Positions 1-12,090 of a stretch of 64,000 nucleotides of DNA are shown in pieces. Both the position numbers and the translations under genes were made by a program. The notes beneath the pieces are model-generated. The model was not told the origin of the DNA, searched no databases, and was given only the letters and a program-made list of their open reading frames with translations. This stretch comes from Eutypella sp. D-1 (Eukaryota > Ascomycota > Sordariomycetes > Xylariales > Diatrypaceae), in the NCBI GenBank assembly GCA_023313575.1, contig JAJTTP010000001.1, positions 4,464,001-4,528,000 on the forward strand. The letters run 5' to 3'. Numbering within the stretch: the first letter of the stretch is position 1; each line of letters starts with the position of its first letter.

Positions 1-3000
1 TGCCCTGCCGATCCCGTGCTGTGGGATTATCCGTACCTTGCAGCTTGCATTATGAAGTTTGCGAAAGGATCATGCCAAGGGTGAGCTCCGGGCTCTCTTC
101 ATTCTTAGGGTCTGCAACTAAGCAAATCGTCTAACCATTGGCACACCACCTACCTGCCTTAGATAGATAGAGCCCCAGATGCATTAGATGACATGCACGG
201 CCCGAATAATTCCGCACAAGAAGGCCTGTACTCTGCGTACCATATCAGATATCGTTACAACGTCGTGTATAGCATACCGCATACAACTAGTCTTCTCCTG
301 ACCTTCCCACGTCCACGGATACCTTTGTACCGTCGAAAGGATCACCTCTGTTTCCCAGCATCTTGACGCTACCGTCGGCCAGCGTCAGGATTCCCTCGAT
401 TCCTTCCGTCTGCAGGCCACGTACATAGGAGAAAAGGGGGCGTTACCTCAGTCCGAGACAGCTGTCTTGAACAAGACGCCCGCAGCCGTTAAAACTTGCC
501 AGCCGTCGCCAGTGCCCTGGCCAGCGCATCCGAACATCTTCGAATTACCCATTTGGCGTATGGATGTCCTCCGTAGGCGCTTTGATTTTCCTCCTATCCC
601 GATGGCATGTCACTACTGGTTCTATGATAGTCCATTCGACTCCGAGCGGCGTCACGATATCCCGGCCGCGGTAATTATCCCTAGGACAAGCGACCACTAA
701 TAGCACATCTTCATCTATGGAGCACCAGATGCATTCGGCGCTAGCTATACGGACTCGACAGCATGTATTATCAGTAATGGCATCATATTGTCCCTGGGCG
801 ACTTCTAGATCCAGGTCGAAGGAGCGTCAGCCCTACACCAGCTCCTCGAATAGGTCCCCTGAGACATATGGCCCCCCGCCCCCCGTTACTTCTTATACGG
901 TATTATCTACACCGAAACAAACTTCACCATGCTTTCGATTGGCATAAAAACAAAGTATTTGCGTTTCATATTTATTAGTAACAAGCGAAAGAGAGGGGGG
1001 AAGAAAAGAAAAAAGAACAACATGATGTAGAGAAAACAATTCGCTCCCCAACTAAGGGGGATTATATCGAGAGAGTGCGTCAACCCCGATGCCTCGTGCT
1101 GGCTACTGCCACCAACCACTTTCTACCGTTGACATGGAGTTGCTCAGTGATATAGAGGTAAATAGATTGTCACTAGTAGACACACCTTTTACTTGGCCTC
1201 CTCATAGGCTACGATCTTGATCTAGATCTCATCCATCCCCGGCTCTTCCTCTGATCGAGACCCTCGTCGTTCTAGATACATAAACCTCATTTGCATAGTT
1301 CAAAAATTGTTGCCGCAACCCAACCACACCACCACCACCACCACTGAAACCGGCTAGTCAAGGCACCATCAAGTGCCGAGTTGCGTACATTGAATGATCA
1401 TTCGCGGTTCTTCCCCTCCCCACCCGACCCGGGTCGCATGGACACCGGGCGCCGGCGTCGTCTCTGCCAAGAATCATGAAACTCTGGGGAGCCGGGAGGG
1501 TAAAGTGTTATAACGGGTTAATTAGTAGTGCAGTAGCAGAGCCACCAAAAGCCGAAACGGCGGGGTTTCTTCGCGGCCGATCTCTTTACTTATCTGCCGG
1601 CGATATACCACTCAACACTCACTTCTTCAAGCAGTTGTTGAGCGGGCCCCCCCCCCCCCCCGGCCTGTGTGGGTTGGCGTCATCAGATCCTATATTGCAT
1701 CAGTGCATGAGAGATGAGCGAGACAACGTAACTACCAAGGGAAAATCACCACTTGAACCTGTCGCGGAGCAATACCATCTGACTACAGATCAGACGGTTC
1801 ACTACCCAGACAGATCCGGAGGCGGCGGTTTGGGGGCGGGGGGGACTACGAACGAACGAACGGAGCCCGTCTCAACTAGTAACCGGAGCTATCGAAGTCC
1901 GTCCGCCCCTGGTCCAGGTACAAAATAGCCACGCGTCCACCTTGCTTGTAGGAGATAGAAGAATGATCTGATGCCCTCTTTCTCTGCGCATAATTGAGGC
2001 ATTGTAGACAGTGAGGACGGAAGAAGGTGGGGGGGGGGGGAGGGTACACTAACAATGCGGCGGTAGATGATAGTTCTCGAACGCTGTCTCGAGCGATTTC
2101 TTTCTTCCATCATAGAGCCATGGCCTACTAACAGGGAATATGAATATGAGCAGCGCAGAGCGCAGAGCAGTGGCAAAAGCTCAGCTCGTCCAACGCTCTT
2201 ATCAGACATATCTACACGGCCATCTCAGGATGACGAGATAGGCGAGGAAACACGGAGAGAAAAAAAACGAGGGAATTTTACTCTGGCTGAGAATACAGCC
2301 CCGCCGCGAAGCCAGCCACGAGTCTCCCGGCAATACCCCCTTTCGGGGCGGCAGTAGTAGCTGGCACCGTACTCCGAGGTTAGTCGAGACCTTTGTGTTC
2401 TTCCGTTCTGTCCTTGTCCTGGCAGGGCTAAGCGAACGCTGGGCTGGCGGACAAAGAGGGAGAAACTCGTCATGACGAGTAGGTGACGATTTTCTTGAGG
2501 GCTCGCCCGGCTGAAGCAGCTGCATGTCTCAGCTTGGTCAACTCTCCGTCATCACCTGGGCCAGCTGGCTTTCTTATCAACCCCACGGGCCGCCGGGCGA
2601 GCGAGTTTGGTGAGGGGTGTTAGTCGCGCGGGAATGCAAGATGCATGTCACTCGCTGGTGAACCTTGGACGAGGGGTCTGGCGGGTGGACAGTACAGCGA
2701 CCGAGCTCTGCTGACGTTCGCGAAGCTGACATTCCCGATAGGTCATGGTAAGAGGGCAAACAAGGAAGCCTACCGAGCATGCGTAAGCCACACCGAGGAT
2801 CCTAAGTACCACAAACTGACGGAAATAGGCAAATGATGCGAAACTGGTGGACCTGTATCGGGCTTGGGTAACGAAAATGAATTATGCATAGATGGGCAGA
2901 CGGAGGTAAGAAACGACCGCGCTACCATTTCACGGGGGACTTTTGCCTATAAACGGAACTATCGTGCTACGGAAACCCAGGACTCCTTTCGAACCTGCCG

Positions 3001-3597
3001 AGCAAACACCAAACCGAACAACCTTGCCTCGCCTCGTCGGGGTATCAGCCAAAGGGAACCATCGGATTGTCGCTTGAAAACGCCCGACACCTGACTCCGT
3101 GCCTCATGTGTCAGCGTAGAGCCAACCAAGTCACCATTTTTCCACGAACGCCAACAATTTGCCAAACCCATCAAAACTCCACCACAATGGTCGTCACATC
3201 ACGCCTTGTGCAAGTTAACCAAGCCCAATTCTCCACGGCTCTCTCGACACGCTTTCGCGATTTGCTGTGATTGGTAGTCAACGTGAGGCACATCTGAGGC
3301 CAGCGGTATGTATGCATTGCAAGTTCATCCGAGAGTGCTTTCCATGATATCTGCATCACGAATTTCGATTCCGGCATTGAGCCGGCAAAATTTCCAGGAA
3401 TCGCAAGGGCCGCCCGGGCACTATTTTGCAATGACTGGTAGGTGTGCTTTGGGATATGAATACGGGGTGTATGGGGTCTACGAGGTATGAAGGCCTTCTG
3501 AAAAGTGGCCATCGCTGTCATCCCCCGGCAGGGTGGTATGACCACGTCGTATAAAGAGAAAGTAAAAGCAAAAGAGAGATAAAGAAGGTGAATCGAA
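1..3597. other. Gene-less leading interval
   Basis: I find no gene with a recognisable product here. It holds low-complexity runs: a CAC repeat near 1325-1347, 15 C at 1647-1661 and 12 G at 2029-2040. Short open frames on both strands lack family motifs and spliceable partners. One Met-less minus-strand stretch (548-826) has protein-like composition and is listed among the findings. The last few hundred bases are probably the 3' flank of the SAC3-type gene that ends at 3598. Confidence 0.6.
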
Positions 3598-5321
3598 TCA
3601 TATTTGGCCCTTGAGGTCAACTCTGCGGAAGGCCGCAGCCCTTTCGTTCTCGAATAGGGGTCCTGCTTTGCTAGCTAAGAATACGATCTGGTCTTCGCGT
3701 TCTTCGAGCAGCGCTTGGCCCTGGTAATCGAGAATGAATTGGGCTGCTTCGGCATCTGACTCGAAAGCGAGCTCCTCCGTGATATAGCGAAGTTTCAAAT
3801 CAGGCTTGAATCTATTGGGTCCGTTAGCATGTTTTCTTAGAGCCCGAGAAGGTAGGTGAGGTGAACTTACGCCTTGCACATGTTTGCGAGTGCCGCAAGC
3901 CGTTCTCTTCTGATGAACATGTCCATGAGGTATGCCCCCATGTTAGGTACATCGAGATAGAGCTGGAAAAATTTGTGGTAGTTACCCAACGCCAGCGATG
4001 AACGCACATTCAAAGCATGTCTAATGGGCCGCTCATCCTTCTCTGCTGTGGTTAGATCCGCGATGGCGTCGTTCAACGCTGTGCGATTCGCGGTATAAAT
4101 GAAATACAAGATACGATAGGCTTTGAACTCAACCGAATTGCCCTTAATTCCGGACGCGTACAAGGCGCGCAGCTGCGTCTGGCACTGATTATACTCACCA
4201 AGATCCCCTTTCTCCAACGCAATTCGGGCATGAATCTCGTACACGGAAACGGTAAACTCGTTACGAATGCGCTGCACAGTCAGGTCCTGACGCAGCGATT
4301 TGAACTGTTCGCAGATGTAGTTATAGTTGCTCTCTTTACGCCACTTTTTCTTAAGGAGGTCGAGAGTCTGATGTAAGATACGCTCCGGACGGACCGCGGA
4401 AGGCTTCGGGGGAGCAGTCAAACGGAAGTATTTCTTCTCCAAATCCGTACAGAATCCGACGATTGGCCCCGATGGTGGCTGGGGGCTGGGGGAGCGATAC
4501 GAGGACTGGTAGCCACCATCCCCACGACGCTGTCGCTTCTCGGCATTTTTCTGAAACTTACTCTTGGCGGGTAGAGGGCCATCCATGGAGCGCTTGTCGT
4601 TCGACGGGTGGGTGATGCGTTCTCCGAGAGAGCCCCCCCTGGCATTCCGCCAGGGGGCAGCCGATGCATTCCCTCCTTGCTCGTTGCTGCTGAGATCAGA
4701 AGATTTTCTCTTCTTCGAGCTTGGTGCAGGGGCTGAGAAGGCAGGGGCAGGTTCTTCAGACGGAGTGGTGTAGGAGGCGGGTGACATTGTCGCCATCAGC
4801 TTCTGTTGTCGTTCGGTCCTGACCATCTGCTGGGGAAGTGGCATGTTGTCCCAGTCGGTAGTGTACATGGTTTTGCATTCCTGGGTGTATTTGATGACCT
4901 CTTTTAGTTTGGCTTCCATTTCGGCGCGTGTGACACTCGGGTCTCTGTTAGCATCCTCGAACGACCGCTGGACATAGCTCCGGACCGAGTCAGGCCAGTC
5001 GACCTTTTGCTGCTGGTCCGATGCTGTGGCAGGAGCGGGTGGTTGAGTGTGATTAGTAGGAGCGGTGTAAGTATATGGTGGCTGAGGTTGATACGCTCCT
5101 TGGCCGAAGCCATGACGAACTGTTATTTGCGTATACGCGGGGGCTGAAGCATAGATGTTAGCGTGCTGCATATGATGAAGGTGACGATGTTGATGATGAT
5201 ATTGATGACGCTGAGAGAAGCGATGATCGTGATCATCTGTTGAAGAGGTTGTAGACTTACCGGTAGAATAGGTATGGGGTGCCGGTTGAACACCAGGCGG
5301 TGATGATGCTGTCCAAGACAT
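3598..5321 (-). CDS. SAC3/GANP-domain protein, Thp3/LENG8-type
   Basis: Two exons are clear: 5321-3871 and 3811-3598. The 59-nt intron starts GTAAGT and ends CCAATAG. Joined they give 555 codons (554 aa). The N-terminal 300 residues are low complexity (His, Pro, Gln, Ser) with basic patches. From about residue 310 (VRPERILHQTL...) to the end runs a helical SAC3/GANP/eIF3-p25 (PCI-like) domain, with the family's arginine-rich start and a region near FQLYLDVPNMGAYLMDMFI. This arrangement fits the Thp3/LENG8 branch, which in yeast works with Csn12 in transcription elongation and splicing; that role is family knowledge, not seen here. A second, in-frame and stop-free candidate intron lies at 5260-5144 (117 nt, GTAAGT...GCTAAC...TTCAG); removing it gives 515 aa. 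The ATG at 5321 is the first one in frame with the domain. Confidence 0.85.
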
Positions 5322-6744
5322 GATTGACGATAACTTTTGGCCTTATCTGGATATCCAGGTGTGGTGTCGCGTTGTGTTATGCGTTTTCGTTTCGTATCGG
5401 TTCGTGTGCTTGGAATGAAGATTAGTATTGATGGTATTGGCGTTGAAGGGAAATCCTGTCTACAAGCAGGCGTCCTATCTAAAGTTGATGCTTGATATTT
5501 AGAAAGTTCAAGCAAACAAAGGCGACGATCGGTTTGGCCTAGAGTAAGAACCTGGGAAAGGGGAAGATGGGGTTAGATGGTGAAATGACAAAGAAATGTG
5601 TGTGGTGTGTGATTGCGAAAAATGGAAAAGAGAAAGTGGAGGAGAATTCAGGATGGAGGATTTAAAAGAAAGCGGGCAGGGCAGGCAGGGCAGGGCAGAG
5701 TGAGTTAAGGTTGAGTTTAGGGTACTGGGTAAGGTTGGGGGGAGGAATAAAGTACCTAAGTACAGGTATGTAGGTAAGCAAAATGTACCTAGGATATGTA
5801 CTTAGTGCGTTGGGAAAGATTAACATCCTTGTCAGGTACCGCCATGAAAGGAATGGTAATCGTATCAATTACCAGCTTAGGCAAAGCACGGCCTATAAAG
5901 CCCTTATAACACCCGTAAATCCATACCCATTAAATATCCATCATAGCTTATAATGGCCCATTTATTTATACAGCCTTATTTTGCCTAGGTATTATCGATA
6001 AAAATACTGGCCAAAAATAGGCGGAAAGTACCTAGTTACAAACAAGGATGTTAGACTTATCCATCACACGTAGTATGTAGGAAGGTAAAAGTAACCTGAG
6101 ACAATGAGAATACATCCATTAAGTGGGGGGACAATAGGGAGAGGGATTTTCATTGTTCTTCTCGCTAATGAAGGGCCTAATTAGTGGGAAGTGGACATCT
6201 ATTCGTATGCTGATTGGTTGAAACTGTATTAATTCACATTAATGCACCTAATCTGTATTGCGTACTGTAGACTGTAGGTTAGGTAGCCCTGGACAGACAG
6301 AAGCTGTGTTGTCAACTTCCAATTGAACCTTAACCTTAAAGAGGTTTGCTTACGTCCTAGTAACTTATCAGGTAACTTTAAGACTGCCAGGTGTTTGCCA
6401 CCTGGTAGCTGGGCAGTCGTGCATGGATGAATCTCTACCTAGGTACGTAAGTACATAAAAGAATCTAGAAGAAGAGCAAACCCCACAGAGTACCTAGCTC
6501 TAGGTACCTGTTGTAGATGGTCACTGGTCAGTCAACCTTACTTGTTACTCTACCTAAGTAGATACCTAAGGTAAGTAGTTAGCTGCCTAAGTAGCTGCCT
6601 AAGGGCTTACTTACATGCCTGTGGGATTGACTGGCTCTATCTCTCCTTACTTTTCAACTTCCCACTATCCCGATATCGATCTGTCGATATCTTCCATTCC
6701 TCACTCGTATTGTACATGCCAATTTAGGTTGACCGATATGACGA
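5322..6744. promoter_or_regulatory. Shared divergent promoter region, SAC3-type gene / VPS36
   Basis: These 1.4 kb separate two divergent genes. The stretch is AT-rich, and from about 5750 to 6615 it is crowded with variants of the palindromic word TACCTAGGTA and its half TACCTA (for example near 5753, 5985, 6030, 6437, 6490 and 6551-6613). No ORF in it has protein-like features. I cannot place a transcription start from sequence alone. Confidence 0.5.
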
Positions 6745-8887
6745 ATGTTTTTGAAACATATCGATCTCACAACCGCCCTCAGGCCAGCTTATCTTCCAGA
6801 CGAAGTACTACTCTTTGTCCAGGACAATGTAGGGCTCTATGAGGGGTGAGTCTGCTGCGCCTTCAGCTTGGATGATGAGATTCCCCATGGTGGGATGTCC
6901 ATGAGAACATATTTTCTAAATTAATTTACGTTGACCAACAGGAAATACAAGCTGCCGAACCAGCAGAACGGCCATGTTTACTTAACTTCACATCGCATAT
7001 GCTTCGTCGACGGCAAGGAACCCAGGAAGCACTCTGCTGGCTTGGATTTGAAGGATGTCGAGAGATATGAGTTCTATGTAATACACAGCCTACCTATCCC
7101 CTCCCCCCTCGCCCCCCCCATACATCCTCCCAGATATCCTCCTGTATTTCCCCTCGTATAAACAGTTCAGTTCGTCTTACCATTCAATACCCCCACAGGC
7201 TGGCTTCCTCAAATCCTCTCCGAAAGTGACGCTTTTCCCCAAGCCCACCAAACGAGGCACACCTGGTCCTGCTGGTAGCATCACCGGCGCATCTCCTTCA
7301 CCGGCCGCCGATGCTGCTATCCGTTCCCAATCGACAGCACCAACTCAGGCCAGCACCGCTACCTGGGTATGTACCATCTGCAGCTTCCCGAATCCGGTCC
7401 CTTCCAACTTTGACCCGACCACCGCAAATGCCCATACGCCCTTGCCACCATGTCTGGCCTGTGGTATCAAGCCAACTTTGACCCACGTACTCAAAGCTAC
7501 CATATCCAATGCTGCGAGTAGACAGCCAAGCTCTGCCCCACCGTCTCGTTTTCCACCTCCATCACAGCCTTCGGCTGAGCTTGGCCATACGCCCATCGAT
7601 GATTCGAGAGGGAAAACGTTATACCAGAGTGGTCCGGAATCCCCTATCCGACCAGCGTCACCACAGCAGCCGGGTGGGGGCATCCACTGCCCACGTTGCA
7701 CATTCTTAAACCATCCGTCTCTCCTATCTTGCGAGATCTGCGGTGCGCCCCTCGCATCCCAGGATGTCCGTCGGTCCGTGCCGCGGGACGAGTCGCGAAC
7801 CAACTCACCGGGGCCGATGCTTAACTATGGCGGCGTGACGGGCTTGGAAAATCCTGAGAACGTTAAGATTTCCTTCAGAAATGGCGGGGGCGAGGTGTTC
7901 TATGACAAGCTGAAGGGTGCAATGACGCAGCGGAAATGGCTCCTACAAGCGGCGCCTCCCGTTCCTAATGGCAATGTCATCGGCGACAGTGTGCGGGCTG
8001 ACCCGCTAGCCGGGGCGCCTACAGGTTCTGGCCGGGCCAAGACGGCTGGCATCGCAGGGCTGGAGAAGATGGGTCTGGACAGGCGCAAGAACAACGAGCT
8101 CACGATCGGAAACGCATTCGAGGATCTGGAGGCTCTGATGGCTTCTGCGAAGGAGGTTCAGGCACTGGCCGACTCGTTCGCCAGACAGATCAAGAGCGGG
8201 CCCGATGGCGCCTCGTCCGAGGCGAACGCGCTGCTGGCCGAGTCGGCCTCCCAGCTCGGTTTAATCACTACCAAGGATATCGTGGGCGGCTCATCGTCGG
8301 AGTCGTTGTACTTGTCCGAACTGTCCCGAAACCTTGCCGAGTTTCTCACCGACGATTCCAGGGGTGTACTCAGGAAGGCTGGCGGCATCGTTAGCCTCGT
8401 CGACCTGTGGGCCATGTTTAACCGGGCGCGTGGCGGTGTCGAGCTCGTGAGCCCGAATGACTTCGAAAAGGCAGCTCGCTTGTGGAAGAAGCTCAAGCTA
8501 CCAGTTCGCCTACGAACTTTCAAGAGCGGTGTCTTGGTCGTCCAGAGTCGCGACCGCACTGACGAAACCACTGTTAAGACCATTCTTGCGTGGCTGCGGG
8601 ACTTGCACGTCTTCCCGCCAGATCGAGAGGTGCCTTGGGACTGGCAGGAGTTCGGCCGTGGCGTCACGGCACAGGAGGCCGCTGAGAGGTTCGGCTGGAG
8701 CATTGGCGTCGCCGAGGAAGAGCTAGAAATGGCGGAAGAGCGGGGTGCCCTCTGCAGGGAGGAGGGCATAGAGGGCTTGAAGTTCTGGGAAAACTACATT
8801 GATACGGGGGAGTACCGCCGGCGGCCGAAGAGGGTCACGGACGCCGACAAGGTCATGGAGGCTTTGAAGAACTCCGGGTTATTATGA
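6745..8887 (+). CDS. VPS36: ESCRT-II subunit Vps36
   Basis: Three exons, 6745-6845, 6942-7077 and 7199-8887, join to 642 codons (641 aa). The ESCRT-II complex (Vps22/25/36) sorts ubiquitinated membrane cargo at endosomes. Exons 1-2 encode the start of a GLUE (split PH) domain, with LFVQDNVGLYEG joined to KYKLPNQQNGHVYLTSHRIC. Two NZF-type zinc fingers are inserted in it, as in yeast Vps36: CTIC...CLAC at about residues 134-168 and CPRC...CEIC at about 241-262. The GLUE C-terminal helix lies near residues 309-329. From about residue 364 (IAGLEKMG) to the end runs the EAP30 winged-helix region. Introns are 96 and 121 nt. The start at 6745 begins MFLKHIDLTTALRP, in keeping with family N-termini. 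The two NZFs bind ubiquitin or ESCRT-I in yeast; here this is inferred from the conserved cysteines. Confidence 0.95.
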
Positions 8888-9270
8888 ATGAACGCAACAT
8901 AGACTCTATGCAAGTTAGTGATCTGACCATGTTTACGCTATTAAAGCTTTTTAGGATTGAGCCAGTACTCCCCATGTCCTAGATACGGCCAATTGATCTC
9001 CCGGGGCTCCGATTTCACAGCACATCATAGTCACAGTCGTCCAAGGAGTCATAGTAATGGAAACTTGTTTATTGGTGGCTTACCCCTATTCGTAAAGAAT
9101 GTAGTCTCCACCTTCACCCATCTTCCGCTAATGAATGCTCTCCGACGTCTTTAACAGCCTAACCCACAAAACGTTGACAACTCGGGACCCACCCGGAGGG
9201 CGGGATTGACTCACTGTAAACTAGTTAGATATCCGGTTCGGCGACTAGGCCAAGACCGAGAGAAGTGCGT

Positions 9271-9287
9271 CCAATCGCGACTATAAA
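9271..9287 (+). promoter_or_regulatory. CCAAT and TATAAA elements before the PhzF-type gene
   Basis: CCAAT lies at 9271-9275 and TATAAA at 9282-9287, about 80 nt before the ATG at 9366. Spacing and sequence fit a core promoter. The assignment is by motif only. Confidence 0.45.
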
Positions 9288-9365
9288 TTCGCCAACCCCA
9301 CTCAGCTCTCCTCCAACGCCAGACTGGGCAATCACTAGACACCACAGACGTTATCATACATCGTC

Positions 9366-10313
9366 ATGGATCTCCAGTTCTACACGCTAGACGTCTTCAC
9401 CAGCACGCGGCTCGAGGGCAACCCGCTGGCCGTGGTCCGCGTGCCGGCGGGGCTAGAGGCCAGGCTCTCGCAGGAGACGAAGCAGAAGATCGCGAGGGAG
9501 TTCAACTTCTCGGAGACGGTGTTCCTGCACGAGGGCGACGGCGACGAGGCTAGTCAGGACCGGGAGCGCCGCGTCGACATCTTCACAACCGAGAGCGAGA
9601 TCCCCTTTGCGGGCCACCCAACCATCGGCACCGCCTTCCTCGTCCGGAACCACCTGCGCCACTCCTCCGTCGATACCCTCGTCGCGCGCGCCGGGCCCAT
9701 CAGTCTGCAGTCGGACGCCGAGGGGCGTATCCGCGCCGGCATCCCGCACGATGTCCACCTGCACGCGAAGACGCTGGCCGATGTCCTGCGCCCGGACGAC
9801 CCGGTCCTGTCGCCGGATCCGGTCATCCGTGAGGCGGTGCTCGGGGCCCCCGTGTTCAGCATCGTTAACGGGATGACGTTCGTCCTGGCCAAATTGCCGT
9901 CCGTGGACGTGCTGGGCCGGGTGTCGAAGTCGCGGCTCGACCTTTCGCAGCTCAGGGACGCCCTGCTTGACGAGGGCTGGCGCAACGGCTTCATGGGCTG
10001 CTATTACTATGTTGATGTCGGCGTCGGTGCCGGAGAGGAGGAGAGACGACTGCGCACGCGCATGATAGAGCTCGCTCTCGAAGATCCGGCAACAGGAAGC
10101 GCGGCCAGCGCGCTCAGCGCGTACCTGACGCTGGCCGAGGAGAAGAGGGGCAAGAAGTTCGAGCTCACACAGGGGGTCGAGATGGGACGGAAGAGCGTGA
10201 TCAGTGTCGAGACGACGGTGAAAAGCGGCGAGAACAAGATAGACTCAGTCTGGCTGGGCGGGACAGCCGTCGTGGTGATGAATGGGAGCTTGCGGGTAGA
10301 TGTTACAAGTTAA
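9366..10313 (+). CDS. PhzF-family epimerase/isomerase-like protein
   Basis: Single exon, 315 aa. PhzF-family proteins have two similar half-domains with a diaminopimelate-epimerase fold. PhzF itself isomerises a dihydroxyanthranilate in phenazine synthesis, but most fungal members have unknown substrates. Visible family signatures are the N-terminal QFYTLDVFTSTRLEGNPLAV, the NFSETVFL stretch carrying the conserved catalytic glutamate, FAGHPTIGTAFL, and the second-half glycine loop DPATGSAASALSAYL. Length is normal for the family (about 280-320 aa). No phenazine or other biosynthetic genes adjoin it, so a role in phenazine production is not supported. CCAAT and TATAAA elements lie just upstream. 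Confidence 0.93.
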   Translation: MDLQFYTLDVFTSTRLEGNPLAVVRVPAGLEARLSQETKQKIAREFNFSETVFLHEGDGDEASQDRERRVDIFTTESEIPFAGHPTIGTAFLVRNHLRHSSVDTLVARAGPISLQSDAEGRIRAGIPHDVHLHAKTLADVLRPDDPVLSPDPVIREAVLGAPVFSIVNGMTFVLAKLPSVDVLGRVSKSRLDLSQLRDALLDEGWRNGFMGCYYYVDVGVGAGEEERRLRTRMIELALEDPATGSAASALSAYLTLAEEKRGKKFELTQGVEMGRKSVISVETTVKSGENKIDSVWLGGTAVVVMNGSLRVDVTS

Positions 10314-10781
10314 CGTTGTGGTTTATATCTAGTTCAGTGGAAATGACACGTTCCGTGGTTCATTGAATCGTAAAACCTTACTATGACGAGACTCCGGAAA
10401 CAATATTGACTGCAAAGGGGGATCTGATGACTAAATCCAGGACCAGTGTGACCAAGCATGTCTAATGAAGATTATCAGTTGAAGTCACTATGTGAGCTGC
10501 ACTATAAGTGATCTATATCGTAACTGGTCAAGCCCTAATATTGTCCTATCTTTAAATTGTGAGAGGATTCGAGGTGGCTAAACGTCATAGCAAGTGAATA
10601 GGAGTGTTGTCCTATCTTTCCCAACACTAAGGTTGGACTGTCCTGCTACTCCGGCTTTTTATTTAAGCATTCATGATTCTAATCATGATGCCTATTCTTG
10701 CATCTCTAAGCAACGCAACAAACCCCAGGATCAACAAGCAAGCTACGAGGTACCGGAAAGCATACTCCCGAAACATCCACC
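10314..10781. other. Intergenic, PhzF-type to BTB gene
   Basis: 468 bases between two genes on the same strand. It must hold the 3' end of the first transcript and the promoter of the second. No other structure stands out. Confidence 0.5.
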
Positions 10782-11845
10782 ATGTCGCCTCCGCCGTTAC
10801 CTGTGCCTCAGTACAGTCCAGGATTTGAGTAGGTTCCCGTCTTTTCTTCCCCTTCTAAGCGTCCCCGTTGGAGCTCTAGGTTTATGCTGACCTACCTAGG
10901 ATCATCAAAGTTCCCATGGTGATCGTAGCCGTCGAGCTTGCGGGCGGCACGGTCTTCCACTGTTACCTCGAGGTCCTGCGGCGCTGCTCGAGCTTTTTCC
11001 GCGTCTGCTTCGACAGCGGCTTCGAGGAATCGTACACACTAACCGTCAGGCTGGAGGACCATGCCTTGTGCTCCGTCTTCCACCTCTTCTCCGACTGGAG
11101 CCTGCACCGCGAGATACGGAACCTCCGGGCAGACACCGGCTACGCACACGACAGCGACCAGGATAACACTGAGGCTATCCAGAGTTTCAACACATCTACC
11201 TGGATAGAATTGGTCAATCTCTGGCTCCTTGGCGATTACCTTGGGGCACCAAAGCTTCAGAACGACGTTATAGACGTCTTATCTGAGAGAGCACACCTTA
11301 CTGTGTCCGACGAATCTCCCTTCCTCATCGCACAGAGGGTCTGGAACCGAACGAGGCCGTCGTCACACCTTCGCGGCTTTTTTATAGAACTCTTGACCAA
11401 TCCTAACTATTTCGGAAGTCCCAGCCTGTACGCTCGGCGGCTTGACTTACTATCTACAGAGGTCGTTGTGGGTTTGGCCGATTATATTTCTTCTAGACTT
11501 AGGTATCTTCACGACATGGAGCGTTCCAACCTAGAAGCACATCACTGTAACACCGACAGACCCCACGCTCTTGAGGGGGAAAGTCGGAATACAATCGATC
11601 AAGTGAGGCTGGATGCGATCTATCGGCCCATATCAGCGTCCCTCCCCAGAGCTCCCCAGTTACCTGGACCCAGCCAGCAGATTCATACTCCGGACACCTC
11701 AGAGCCCTCCAGCGACGACGAGTCTACGTCCGACACTAGCGCTCAGGATGAGCTCACTAGCTCCGAACACACCAGCGATTCTACTCCGGATTGGTACGAT
11801 TTCCTGAAATTAATTCGGGGGCCTGAGAGGGGGAACTCTATGTAA
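10782..11845 (+). CDS. BTB/POZ domain protein
   Basis: Two exons, 10782-10828 and 10900-11845, give 331 codons (330 aa). The 71-nt intron has a GTAGGT donor and a CCTAG acceptor. The join restores a typical fungal BTB start, PGFEIIKVPMVIVAVELAGG, followed by VFHCYLEVLRRCSSFFRVCF, the self-association helix region of a POZ domain (about residues 15-110). The middle part is helical, and the last 90 residues are Ser/Asp/Glu/Thr-rich and probably disordered. Fungal BTB-only proteins of this size are numerous, fast-evolving and mostly uncharacterised; some act as Cul3 substrate adaptors. No Kelch, MATH or zinc-finger partner domain is present. Without exon 1 the frame would start inside the domain at 10916, so I prefer the spliced model. 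Confidence 0.8.
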
Positions 11846-12090
11846 TGACGAAAGGCGTGCCAGCATTCTATTTTTTGGGGTGGGCATGAATATTCGTGTC
11901 GTATAGTTGAAATATAGCGAAGATATAATACATTGATTGCTATAATATCATTTTCCTAATCCTGTCTTCGGGAATTACTGTCTCGATCCCTATTAATTGT
12001 TAAGGGTGTCCTACAAAGAATATAGGATACAGTCTGTGGCCAACACCACCATTGAGAACGTGTTCATATCCGCAAAGTAACTATTACCAC

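Noticed and set aside
1476..1928. 150-codon + strand frame
   Set aside because: It runs through a C homopolymer and low-complexity sequence, with no homology-like features.
3171..3620. 149-codon minus-strand frame
   Set aside because: It overlaps the stop and 3' flank of the SAC3-type gene, and no motif or splice partner was found.
8158..8769. 203-codon minus-strand frame
   Set aside because: Antisense to the EAP30 region of VPS36.
10916..11845. Unspliced model of the BTB gene starting at 10916
   Set aside because: It begins inside the BTB fold. Adding the exon at 10782-10828 restores the usual start.
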